DNA of 64,000 nucleotides from Stromatinia cepivora (taxonomy: Eukaryota > Ascomycota > Leotiomycetes > Helotiales > Sclerotiniaceae): NCBI GenBank assembly GCA_014898415.1, contig RCTD01000029.1, forward strand, positions 496,001 through 560,000. Reading direction: 5' to 3'. The position numbers were made by a program, and so were the translations under genes. Below, piece after piece: positions 43,717 to 56,091 of the stretch. Numbering within the stretch: position 1 is the first letter of the stretch; every line of letters starts with the position of its first letter. The notes beneath the pieces are model-generated. The model was not told the DNA's origin, ran no database searches, and saw nothing but the letters and a program-made list of their open reading frames with translations.

Positions 43717-46540
43717 ATGATAGGAGATCATTGGAAAATAGAATCTTCAGCAGAAAATACAACTAGGAACTCAAGGGATATCGATGGGCGGAGGAAGGAT
43801 ATCGACATTAATAAACAACATCCGAAACTTGCCATTCCCGTGATTTACACATCACCACCGGAATCTCGAAAATTGGAACCTCCAAAACTCCAAACGGAAT
43901 CTCAAATTCTCAATTCACAACCGACACCGAGAACATTTAGATCGTTTTTTACGGTTCATTCACCGATTACTACAAGACCTCTTAAATCACTTCTTCCATC
44001 TCATAATACACGTGGAGAGAAGGACAAAACTCTTCCAAGGAGTATAAGAGGAAGTTTCTTTAATTCACATCATTCAAGAGAAGAAATGGATAAAAAACCT
44101 AGATCTTTAAAAAATTTCATGGGAGATAAATGGTATGATTGTTCATTACGATGGATATCACCTATCTTCGCCCTCCTTCCACCACTCAACTTTATAACAA
44201 TTCATTATACCTATTTTATCATCACACTTCTCATTACCTCTCTAATCTTTTGGGGTTCATCGAATCCCTCAAAATCTATATCTTATGTTGATTCTTTATT
44301 TTTGGTAACGTCGGCAATGACGGAAGCAGGACTTAATACGGTTAATTTAAGTACGATGACGACATTTCAACAGGTTATTCTTTGGTTGTTGATTGTAGTT
44401 GGAAGTGCAATATTTGTTAGTGTGGCGACTGTAAGAACGAGGAAAAGAGCTTTTGAGGTTAGGTTTGGGGAGGTGGTTGGAAGGCAGAAGGAAGAAAGGA
44501 AGAGGGAAAGAATGAGGAGTGGGAGCAGAGAGGCTGTAGAGACTAGGAGGGGAGATGTTGGGGGTGGGGATGGAAATGGATTAATGAATGGTACTTGGAA
44601 GTTTCCTTCTATTGGAGGTGGGAAAAGTGGAGGTGAGGATATTCTTGAGATGAATGAAGGATTGAAAATTCGACCAGTTGAAGAAAAGAGTGATGAAAAT
44701 TGTATGACGGCCATCTCGGAAATTTCTCCTCATGGTGGTATACCAAAAGATACAGGAGATCATATTACATTTGCACCCGATGCATATCCAGCAAATGGAA
44801 AAGGAAAAGCAGAGGACATCACAATTGGAAATTCAAATAACGAAACTACAACACCAGCTCGCTCTACAAATTTTCAAACTCCATTCTCCACCTCGGAAAC
44901 CAATACACTAAAACATCGAATCCATGAGAAAAATACACCTCTCCATCATTCACAAACCGGTCAACAAGATCTCGCTCCTCTTCAATATCCATCTTACTTA
45001 AATTCTAATACTACTGGCCGTAATGCTCAATTTCATGGTCTATCACGAGCCGAAAGAGAACATTTAGGAGGTGTTGAATATCGGGCTATATCATTCCTAG
45101 CCTGGTTAGTACCAGCTTATTTTATTCTTTGGCAAGTACTTGGAGGAATAGGATTAGGTGCTTATATGGCTTATAATAAGAGTAATGTTGCTCTTGAGAA
45201 TGGAATTAATCCATGGTGGTTGGGAGTATTTAATGCTATTAGTGCGTTTAATAATTCGGGGATGAGTTTATTGGATTTAAATATGGTGGGTTGATTCTCT
45301 TCTTCACGCTCTCTATCTCTATCTTTCAAAATTATTGAAAATCAAGGAAAACTAACAACAATAGATACCCTTTCAAACCTCAGTCTATACCCTCCTAACA
45401 ATGGGTCTATTAATCCTCGCTGGAAATACAGCCTACCCACTCTTCCTACGCCTAATCCTCTATACACTCCTCAAACTCCTTGATACTTTCCCTAACCTTT
45501 TCTCTCCTTTTCAACACCATAAACCAACTCTCCTTTTTATCCTCCGCTATCCTCGTCGTGTCTATACCAATCTCTTTCCTTCACGCGCAACATGGTGGCT
45601 ACTCTTCATGGTCATAACACTTAACTCCATTGATTGGATCGCCTTTGAACTTCTCAATATTGGCAATTCCGCAACGCAAGTTATCGAACCTAGATATAGA
45701 GTTCTAGATGGACTTTTTCAAGCAATTGCTGTTAGAAGTGGTGGATTTTATATTATTAGTATACCAACTTTACGTATTGGTCTACAATTTTTATATGTCG
45801 TCATGATGTATATAAGCGTATACCCAGTCGTTATAACAATGCGCCACTCCAATGTCTACGAAGAACGTAGTTTAGGTATCTACGCTGACGACATCGATCC
45901 ATCTCATACCTCAAGAATAGGAAGAAGTATGAAGAAAATAAAACGATCATTTTCCGGTCGAGATATTACCACTTCTTCATCTGAAGTAACTAATCCCGCA
46001 CAAAAAGACAAAGACGAAACAACCGGAACTCAATTCATACATCATCAACTCCGTTCCCAACTCTCCCACGATCTATGGTGGTTAACCCTCGCTACCTTCC
46101 TCATCGTCTGTATAGAAGCCTCCTCCTTCGAAAAAGATCCCATCACCTATAGTGTTTTTAATGTTATTTTCGAGGTGGTGAGTGCGTATGGTTGTGTGGG
46201 GATTAGTACGGGTTTGCCGGATCAGGATTATAGTTTTAGTGGGGGGTTGAGGAGTGCGAGTAAGGTTGTTTTGGTGGCGGTTATGGTTAGGGGACGCCAT
46301 AGGGGGTTGCCGAGGGCGTTGGACAGGGCGGTTAGGTTACCGGGGTGGGAGGGGGAGGGTCTTGGGGGTGAAGGTGGGGATGGGGAAGGGGAGGGAGAGG
46401 GGGAGCAGGTTTTTGGGGAGGAGGGGAGGAATGGTGGGTTGGGGAGAGGAAGAGAAAGAGAGGGAGAAAGAGGAGGAGAGGGAGATGGATTGAGAAAAAG
46501 GAGATTTAGTCGTGGAGTGGCTGATCTAGAGGAGGTTTAG
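43717..46540 (+). CDS. trk1: TRK-family potassium transporter, 914 aa
   Basis: Two exons, 43717-45285 and 45365-46540 (79-nt intron with a GTGGGT donor), join at LNM/IPFQTS inside the core. The product is a plasma-membrane K+ uptake protein of the TRK/KtrB/HKT superfamily, with four M1-P-M2 repeats. The pore loops with the selectivity glycines are visible: SAMTEAGLNT (about 199-208), SAFNNSGMSL (about 509-518), AVRSGGF (about 645-651) and SAYGCVGISTG (about 796-806). A 140-residue basic, Ser/Pro-rich N-terminus precedes the first membrane hairpin. The large hydrophilic loop between repeats 1 and 2 (about 240-470) is typical of fungal TRK. The C-terminus after RGRHRGLPRALDRAV is an unusual Gly/Glu/Arg-rich tail from purine-rich DNA. 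A MITE lies in the upstream region. The first ATG of the frame was taken as start. Confidence 0.94.
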
Positions 46541-49278
46541 ATTTGTACTAGTGTGTGCACTAGATATCTTAATGTTATGGTGTGGATTTTCGTAATGATA
46601 TGGGTATGGTATGGGATGAGATGAAATGAAATGAAATAAAATGAGATGAGATGAGGTGAGATGAGACGGATTGAATTACGGAAGATTAAACAAGAAAGAA
46701 TACCCTCTCTTGCTTTTGCTTTTGCATTTGTATTTGCATGTATTTACGACATGAGCTTGCCAATAAGGTATTGTTTAGGGGTTTGGCGTTTATTGCGTAT
46801 TTACCTATTAGATGTTAGGTATAGAATAATAGAATAATAGAATAATAGAATGACAGAGTGACAGAATGAATAGATAAAAGGAATTTCTTTTGAGATGGGT
46901 GTGAATTATTGTTATGGTTAGGGGGTAAAGGGAGAAAGTGAGGGGTAGATAGGTGAGATGAGGAAATGAGAGGAATTAGAAAAGGGAAGGGGAAGGGGAA
47001 GAGCAGAAAAGTATAGTATAGTATAATATAAATCAATAAAAATGAAATAGAGATATCAAGCAATCGAATATTTTTTATTTTTCTACAGATAGATAGATAG
47101 ATACTCGAATATATAACAAAACTTGAAAGAGGAGGGGAGGGATATCTAGATTAGATTAGATTAGATGATTAACACGAGTATTATAGAATAAATTTGATAA
47201 TAACTTCTGCGGTTTTAAGGTGAGTGTGAGTAGGGTGGTGTTGGGGGGAGGGAAGAATTCATTTCATTTTCTTGAGCTAAAGATGGTTGGAACGTTGGAC
47301 CAGGGGATTTCAGATCCCGGGATGAAATTATAAGGAAGGGTTGTGAATAAATGTACTACCTATTGTTGACTGAACTAAGACGAAGTATGAAATGTTCATA
47401 TCGTAGCTTGAGAACGTGGATAGGATTTTGTGGGTGAAATATTCCATGTTTGTGTATTTAAGAGGAGGAGTTTTCCTTGTTTTCAAGGGTATCTTCGAGC
47501 ACTACATCAACGAAAAGTTGGATTGATGGAATGCGAGTTTAGTGAACGTTGGATAGAGGTATAGAGAATGTTTTATTATGGTGAGGGGGATTTAGATGAT
47601 AGAGGGGGGTTTAAGTAGATAGAGATACGGGATGAGAATTTGTAGATGGATAATACTGACAATAGTTGGCAATAATGGCGGTACTCACGATCTGAAAGTA
47701 TGATTGTTGTCGGCTGATAAGTAAATCAGTACCAATGAATGAGATGACAACAAGGTAATACAAATTGAGAGACAACCAAATTTTCTGCAAATGTCGAGAA
47801 GAGACTCAGATTCTGTTCAGCGCCTACTAATTGTTAAGATGGTGCCAACCGTAAAAGCATGCTACCTTCAGACCAGGATTGTAAATCTGGGTTGATGGGT
47901 CTGGTGGGTATGGAAATGAGGATATGGAGGCTTTTGTATCGAGTTGTTTGTGTTTGTATCTCGATGTGGAGGGGATGGAATGGAGATGAGTGAATGATGA
48001 AGAGGTTGACCATGGCAAATGGCTATCTTGGCTCCAATGAGTGGTGTAGAGTGAATGAGGCGTGGCACGAACGCTTACTAGAGGGGAAACAATAGCTCGA
48101 TTGAGTTGCAGGAATAGTCCCCGGCTGAGAGGGGTTAGCTTGTAGATGGGGGAAGCTAGTACTTAAGGAGAAACTCATCGAAGATTCCGCAACATGAATT
48201 GCTCGATAGAACATCAGACCGGGGGGCAAGGGCAGCTGATAGGGCCGTTTCATTGAAACACAGAAGAGATCACTAGATTCTTTGACTTTTGAGACGGGTG
48301 ACAGTCAAGTGTTGTGTAAATGTGAGTACTATTTGTTATCACAGGAACAATATATCAAAGGGATAATTGTCGATGCCAGGAACTTTCCAAATCATCATCG
48401 TCTTTTAAATCATTGCCATTCAAGCCAAATCCTTATACCAAAATGATTTAGGGTGAACGTAGTTTATGATCAATGGTTCATATCCCGGTTACTTTATATG
48501 GTGGTAACTTGAAGCCTTGCCCCTATAATATCCGAAAAGGTTGGCTGTAATGATGTTTGTCATTGACGGTAGGACGAAAGCCTCAAATTATGATATTTTC
48601 GCTTCCACTCGGATAGCCTTGTAAGCCACGATTAGAAACTCTTTTATTTATGGATCTCTTCGATTCACTGTAGCTATTTCAGTAGAACTTATCCTTATGT
48701 GTGCAATGGTGAGATGATCTACAAATGTGGTGTTAACCGGAAGTAAAGGAGGTAAAGGCACGTGAAGTTCTTAATTCCGAGTGGGGACCGTTATCCGACG
48801 CTAGCGCTGGGCTTAACCTATCTAAGCTCAATCCTTTTCGCTGCGGCAGGATCTCTAACTAAATAAAACTACTTCAAGAGTATCGCCTGATACAGTATGG
48901 TTCGAAGCAATCAGCATCTTCCTTCTGAGTACATTTGAAAAGGGAAAACAGTCTCTGATAGGCAGAAAGTTTGTTTCCTCGGCCATATCTCCCGAAAAGG
49001 AAAATACTCTCTGATAGGACAGCTCTGATGAAGCTTTGAATGAAGCCTCAAAATCCCTCCAACATGATTACCAAGATGTTTCAATGGCCTCACAAGGAGC
49101 TTGTGCTAGGTCCGATTTCTGACCTCTTTTGATGTAAAATCATAGAGACGGAATTGCTATAAAGATGCTGTATTTCCCACTGACAGACAGGCTACTAAAC
49201 CACAGAAAAATAGATCAATTATCTTTCCAACAAGCAATTCAAAGGACTATCCCTCAATTCCCATATCATACATCAAAA
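46541..49278. other. Gene-free region between TRK and the dehydrogenase
   Basis: It contains GATGA/AAATGA-type tandem motifs (46612-46672), AGAATAAT repeats (46825-46850), ATAG repeats (47088-47104) and an imperfect duplication of GGAAAACAGTCTCTGATAG at 48946-48963 and 49000-49018. No gene could be assembled. Confidence 0.5.
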
Positions 49279-50128
49279 ATGTCATCCAGAACAATCGTTC
49301 TCATCACCGGCGCAAACAGTGGCATAGGCTATGAAGCCGTGAAAGCCTTCCTTCAATCGACCAAACCATATCATATCCTTTTCGGTGCTCGTTCTTTGGA
49401 GAAAGCTCAAATTGCAGTTGATGATTTAAAGAAGGAAGTTCCTGAATCTAAGAATACTATTGAGACTCTCGAGATTGATCTTGTGAGTGATGAAAGTATT
49501 GAGAAGGCTTTTGAGAGGATAAAGGAGAAGCATGGAAGGGTTGATTCGTTGGTTAATAATGCTGGTATGCAGATTTCCCTTCATATGCCAAAGTGATGCT
49601 AATGTTGTTCTTCCAGGTGCAACCTTTGATATCGCATATATCAATGGAAAAGAAACTCTTCGCGAATGCTTCAACAATGCCTACAATGTTAATGTAGCCG
49701 GTACACACGTTCTAACCGCGACATTCATACCCCTCCTTATCAAATCCCAAGATCCCCGTTTAGTATTCGTCACAGGTCTTTCAGCCATCAATCAAGCTTC
49801 GAAACAATATTTCCCAACTCCCCCACAACCAGCTGGTTGGCCAAAGAAAATAGAATTCGAGACAATTGGATATAGATGTTCGAAAACGGCACTTAATATG
49901 TTGATGTTGGATTGGAATCATAAGTTGAAAGCAGATGGAGTGAAGGTTTGGGCAGTTGGACCAGGAATGTGTGCTACGAATCTTGGGGGATTGGGACCGG
50001 AGTTTGCTTATAAAATGGGGTGTGAACATCCGTCTAGAGGTGGGTTGATTATTAGGAGTGTGGTTGAGGGTGAAAGGGATGAGGATGTTGGGAAAATTGT
50101 TGGAAAGGATGGGATTGTGGATTGGTGA
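49279..50128 (+). CDS. Short-chain dehydrogenase/reductase, 265 aa
   Basis: Two exons, 49279-49564 and 49617-50128 (52-nt intron, phase 1), splice within the NNAG motif. It is a classical SDR with a Rossmann fold. TGANSGIG (residues 10-17) binds the NAD(P) cofactor, NNAG (93-96) stabilises the central sheet, and Ser151 with Tyr181 and Lys185 (YRCSK) forms the catalytic set. The arginine in the GARSLEKA segment after strand 2 suggests NADP(H) preference. The length is typical for the family. The start at 49279 places the glycine motif at the expected distance; the longer frame from 49165 adds a non-homologous leader. The substrate cannot be predicted and no biosynthetic partner adjoins it. Confidence 0.9.
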
Positions 50129-50886
50129 GGTTAGTGTGGTAGAAGTACTTGCTGATGACGTTGGGTAGAGAGTAGGTACTGAATGGCCTTTCTCTCTCAA
50201 TATATCCTGTTCTTGTAAGAATAGCTATGGTTCTACAGTTTTTCTATACAAATGTCTGAGATTTAGACTACTGAAATACCTTATATAGTTGTTGGATCAG
50301 TTAATTTGGGGAAAATTCTCTCATCCCTGGGTGCATGGGGCCAAGTGGTGAATTTTTGGCTCAAAATCACCCTGTCGCGGGCCCCGCCCCTCTGGTAAAC
50401 GTATCAAACCTTTCTCCTATATTCTTCAGTATCAGCAAGGATCTTTTATAAAAGAACCCAGGGCTCTAGGGGTTCCATCATCCATACCACCCGCCCAAAG
50501 GCAAAAGGTTTTAAGGTATTTTGCAGATGCATATCACTTGACTTCATTAAAATGCAATAGATTGCAGGACACAAGCGCAGAGTATGAGAAATCAGGAATA
50601 AAGGACATTGTCATTGTTATTGTATCATTGGTAATGAGTGTTGTCGGTATTATGCTTGCTATTGTCTGAAATTTTTCTATTGTTGCTTGGTGGAAGTGGG
50701 TTGATAGTGTAGATATCATATTACATATTATAAGAGATCTGTCGGGACAACTGTACACGGGGAAGTGAAGCTTCTCAACGAACGTATAGAACTCTTTGGT
50801 TATTAATACGTTTTGATTTGCCTAAAGAGCTAGAATCTATGGAAGGTGAAGAACTATATAATGGTGCATGCCGAGGCACTAGTGAG

Positions 50887-50927
50887 CACGTGATCCTTAC
50901 CATCCTTACATCCTTACCATGCACGTG
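50887..50927. promoter_or_regulatory. Paired CACGTGAT elements with CCTTACC motifs
   Basis: CACGTG occurs at 50887-50892 and 50922-50927. Between them lie CCTTACC, CCTTAC and CCTTACC. The arrangement CACGTGAtCCTTACC closely matches CACGTGACCTTACC upstream of RPS2. It looks like a promoter element, but no gene is identified on either side. Confidence 0.35.
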
Positions 50928-53900
50928 ATTCATATTCCGACAAGATCTTTGATTGGAAGATACCTATTTTGAATATATTTAATCCCTTTTACCATCACTC
51001 TTTTATTGTGATATTGCTACCTAAAATTGAACTGGCAACGTCGATCTTACTCGGATGCAAGTAACTGGGTGGGTGAATTACTATAGAGAAGTTCTCGATA
51101 TCTTCGACTCTTTTATAGAAGCAAGAGGTGTCAAGCTGTGGCCTTGCTAAAGCCTGCTTTGCTATCACTGGTACATTCACTAAATTTGCAGGTGCAAGTC
51201 AATAGTAGATGCTTTGGTTAAGAGGGGCTATGCGGGTTTCAAACTGGGGCGTATGGTATTTAAGGGTTCTTATCCTCATTCTGGGTCAAAGTGAAAATGG
51301 TTCATGGAATGCGGGATTGGAAAGACATGGTGTTTGGTTTCGCAGCTTCAGTGTGCATTGTTTTTGCTTTTTCATCATTGCGCTGTTCTGTTGGGGAATT
51401 GTAGGTAGTTCTTTTGGTCCCGAGTTACAGGTTTCTTGATAACACCGATGTGTTCTTGTCGTTTGGGGTTGCTGTCATAAATTAGTATTACCCTGTTACT
51501 GTTGCCAAAATTTGTATATGTCATCGGAACATCAGGGAGGAGAATAGTAAAGAGCGAAACTACCAATACTCGACGCTTGTGATATGGTTGTTATCTTGCA
51601 GCGATAAATCAGAGGAAAGAGACTCCCAAACACATACCTTCTTGCGGAGTTTGGGAATATTAGCTTATGGAATAGCTCATGGATAGCGCGCCATTTTTAT
51701 AGCCTTCCTGCACTACGATGAGGTTTACCTCGGATATGTTTTTGCGGAGCGGGGCTACCTAAATTCACAGTGGCATTATCCGAATTCCTTAGTACATACA
51801 TATATTCACCATGTTCTGGAAAGATTGCAAAATGATGACTAATGTATTTAAGACTTCTCTCCTCCAATTTAGGTCGACAGGTCAAGAAAGTCATTCTTCG
51901 ACTTCCTCCAAGTCTTGGTAGTTGCTGTGGCGCTTGCTTGCTGTGTACTGTTCTTCTTTCCTTACTCAGTATCTAGTAGCTTTCAACGCCAAGGATACCT
52001 GCTCTCAGCCATCTCATTCATGTCTTTGCTCTTTTATAGCTTATTATGTTGTCGAATTTTGTAATGATTGTCGGTTTATTACTTTTATTGACTTCCGGAG
52101 TGAAGCCGGATATTATAGACTTGAATTGAGAATGGGACCTCAGTTTACTTTTCAAACTTCGAGGGGGGGGTTTGATTGATGTATACCGTGTCTTACCACC
52201 TACAGGTACGAGAAATGAGACTAATTGACGTTTTTACCGCAAAAGACATTTTGGCCGAGGGATTTCATAGGGTCGAATGATGCGGTAGTAATCCAACTTT
52301 CATCTGATGTGGCACGGGACCTTGTGTTCTCGTCTAGTTCCATGCATCTTTACTGGCTTCTAGATGTTTTTCCAGTACACTCAAGAATGTGAGCTGTAAA
52401 TAATCAGGATGAAGCCGAAAATAACGCTGTTGTCGAACCTTAGACCCTCGTAACAGATATTACATCAAATTTTGCTTTCGATGAGTGCGGACTTGAGCAC
52501 GTATTTAAAGACTATTCGGTCCTTATCATTCATCCATTATGATAGAAGCTTTGCATCTTCCTGCCTATCAATAGTTTCTGCATAGGAGCTAAGTTGGAGA
52601 CTACTGTTAGGTATCTGTTCTATCAAATCAAGCTAGTGGTAAATGGAAGCGGCTCTCCATCGGATGCTGCAACGAAGTTTCTCGTAATTTTTTGTCTATA
52701 TAACTTTGCACTCTCCAAAATAAAGTCCACTAGACATCTGGCAGATTTACAGACGGCGCGTTTAGTGCTGCTGAGAAGGTTTCACGCCACGCGACGATGG
52801 CAAATATTATCCCCCTTTGACCTAATTCCTCATGTTTAAGTCATGGGACATAATGGCAGGGCACGACTTGTTAACTTCTAATGCGAAAATGTTGTTGTAT
52901 TCATCTCAACTTCTATTATTTTCATAAAACATCATACGACAACAACAATTACCAAAACGACAACAAATATCCAGACCCAGCATTTACACAGTTGGCTTCG
53001 CTAAATTATATCTACTTGATATTGTAGGGTTTATTGTAACCAAAGAACAGAGTTATATCAAGTTAACGTTTAGCTTTTGTGTGTATGACATCAATTTCTG
53101 AAGAGAAACCATAGAAACGCATTTGATGAATATTTTCTGAAATTTATACATAATGCGATAATGACTTGTAGAAATCAATCCTCCAGTATTCCGCTCATTA
53201 TGTTCACAAGATAAGGAGTGAATAACTCAGACTAAGCTACGATGCTTGGAAACGGATATCTGAGGACTCAACTCTGGGCCGTCTCAACTATCTAGTCGGG
53301 ATACAGGATGAATGAATGACCATTCTCAGTTACCCTGACACAACATTCGCTAATCTCCAACTACTCAGTGCCCAGTCACTTTCCCATAAGGGATATAAAG
53401 CAATGTACACCATACACATCTATTATCTATCCTCATAAACCCAAACAGCAATGCAACCAAAAACAGATATTGAAGCATCAGCCTCATACCACCTGCCACA
53501 CTCCTGCATCACGAAAAAACTCAATCCCAACAAACATCCCTTCTCCCAATAAACATTCAGGACCGATGGTCTTTGCTTAGTGTGCCTGGCCAGCATGCTT
53601 ATAATTGGAGCATTGGCTTGGATGCTATATTGGCACAGACAACGATTATGGTTTTTGGGTTCTGTCCCTTTGGGGAAAGGATTCCTTTTGCATTTTGATT
53701 GTTGTGCTGAGTTATTTTGGGGAAATTTTTGGATTGGAAATGGGATTTTTATCATTGGTGTTGGTATTGTTGTTGATGCTTCGTGAAGTGAATGTGAGAA
53801 GTGGGAAGTGGGCTGAGAATGTGAAGTGAGGAGTGAGCTCTAGGGGGAGCGAAGGTTGTAACTGGCGTTGGTCTGCAGATCGGTATGCTTTCGATTAAGA

Positions 53901-55893
53901 CATGAAGTATGAAGGCCGGACTAGATAGTCTGTATACACTTTGGCAGTCATCAACACAGAGATACAAGCTCTTGGTCTTCACTTCAAGTCTTATGTTTCA
54001 CTTGACAAATATAGCTCCTCGTCATATCCTTACGGACCGAAGCTGAAATTTTCATCTTAGCCTCTTGTCCCTTCTAGATTGAGATAGTTGAAGACAATAA
54101 TATTGACTAACAATGAAAGTCTGTGATCAGCAGCATATACTGCGCTGGCCTTTATCCACTAACTTAAGACCGGACAAGAAATTATTTCACTCTCCCTTGC
54201 TTGGGACTAAAGTGACTATGCGCTTTCATTGTATGCAGGATGGCGAGTACAACGGACCAAACCTTGATACTGGAAACATGGAACCCGGTGCTGGGTGTTG
54301 AAGATTGTTTTCGCAACAGAGCACTGATATTTATGCTCCCAAAGTGAAATATCATTAGTCCAGCTTTCAATAACAGTGAATTAATTGCCATCATATCCGG
54401 ACTCTAAGATCGGGAGTGAATGATCGATCTAATTCCACTACCCCGCTCGAATAAATTTCCATGAATCAGGATAGAACAGCAAGGCACAAAGAGACCAATT
54501 GTCCACTACCAAATAGCCACACACAAAGTGAGCCCATTGGTCGAGGTCCTCATATGTTCCTAACACATTTTGTGGGGAAATGAAATTTGGCCGCATTGAT
54601 TCAGTACCGGTGTACGAACTGCCCGTGAGCCAAAGGAATAGGACAAGAACTACTAGCAACACCTTTCACAACAATTTAAATTCGCCAAAAGTGCAATCTT
54701 CATTAATCAGGATCCCTTCCTTGTACGAATTTTGCTTTCGAGATGGTGAATCGGGCAGCGTCATTGCGAACTGCGTAATGCCCACACAGCATACCCTATA
54801 GTATCTATCCTTGATTTCATTTCATTTCATCCTGTGAACAAATTACTGCACACTCAATGACGCCTATATCATGACAAACATCTCTGAGTTCCATTCTTTA
54901 GAAGATTCACCACGTTCGATTCAATGCTTGTACCATCTGGCCCTCCGGCAAATCTTCCATCATTACCCCTCAAATAGCCGAGAGCCTTTCAAAACAACAA
55001 GCTTTTCACCCAGGCGTCTATCTCAGCCTTAGCAGCATTGGAATAGCATTTCCAAACTTGGAATTGAATGATTCACTCAGTGAATTCAATGATTAGGGGA
55101 AGATAAAAGGTTCGTGTGAACATTTGATCGTATCCGCAAAGTCTACACAGATATTCTCTGAGAGACCACAGGTGAAGGTTCTCGTTGACCCTTTTGGCGC
55201 GGCTTCGAAACTTAATGGCATTTGTGGTTAAAAATTTGAAGTCATTTCCTTGGTAAATTATTCTGTTTTTGACCAAGTATAGATCTTGATTTAAGTGACG
55301 GTGGTTACTTATCGCTGTCGAAGTTCCTATTGCCGTGTTTTTTCGACGCATTCCTGGATCACCAAATGAGAGCTTAACTTGAAAAATGAACAAACCGAGT
55401 CTTTAATGGTGAGACTTTCTAATCTAAGGACCTCTCCAGGTAAACTGAGACCAAGACCCATGTCTAGCGAGGTTTTTAATCTTTCTTTCTCTGCATACCG
55501 TGAACTTTAGAAGCTGAAGGCTTATGTACCTAGATCTTTCAGATTCATATATTCACTCCGAAGACTTGTAGAGCCTCTCGGAGCCCGTGAAAGCTCTACT
55601 ACATACATTGAAATGCGATCATTGGGATTGTCATTCACTGACTTTGCAAGGAGGGTCAGTTCATTTCTCCAAAGCATTCTCGCCTAGTACTAACATATAA
55701 GGGCCCCCAACTAAGGTGTCCCAAAGGCACCAACATGTCAATAATGATCATTATCCACCTCCATGCTGGAAGTAATAAGAATTTGTTAATAGCCAGGACA
55801 CAGAAGATCCTAAACTTAGCAGCGTGGGTATTCCAGGAAATACTTTCAGGGTGGCATAATTACCATCCAATCTTTTCTTATTTTCGTAACTCA

Positions 55894-56091
55894 TTAACAC
55901 TGTTGCTCATCTTTGTGTACATTTACCGAAGCAGAGACAATAGTACCGGATGAGATGCCAAGCTGCATTTCTGCACACTGTGTTAAGTTCCCGAGTGCAA
56001 TATGCGCAAAACTGCGGGAATCACGAGCTACTTCCATAACAAACCTCAGCAGGAAAGCGGGGTCAAGCGCGTGCACCATTCGTGCGTGCAT
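55894..56091 (-). other. Short coding-like island in the gene desert
   Basis: A 65-codon minus-strand frame is less AT-rich than its surroundings and reads like folded protein (DPAFLLRFVMEVARDSRSF, HIALGNLTQCAEMQLG). I do not recognise it, and no adjoining exon is evident. It may be a gene relic or chance. Confidence 0.2.
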
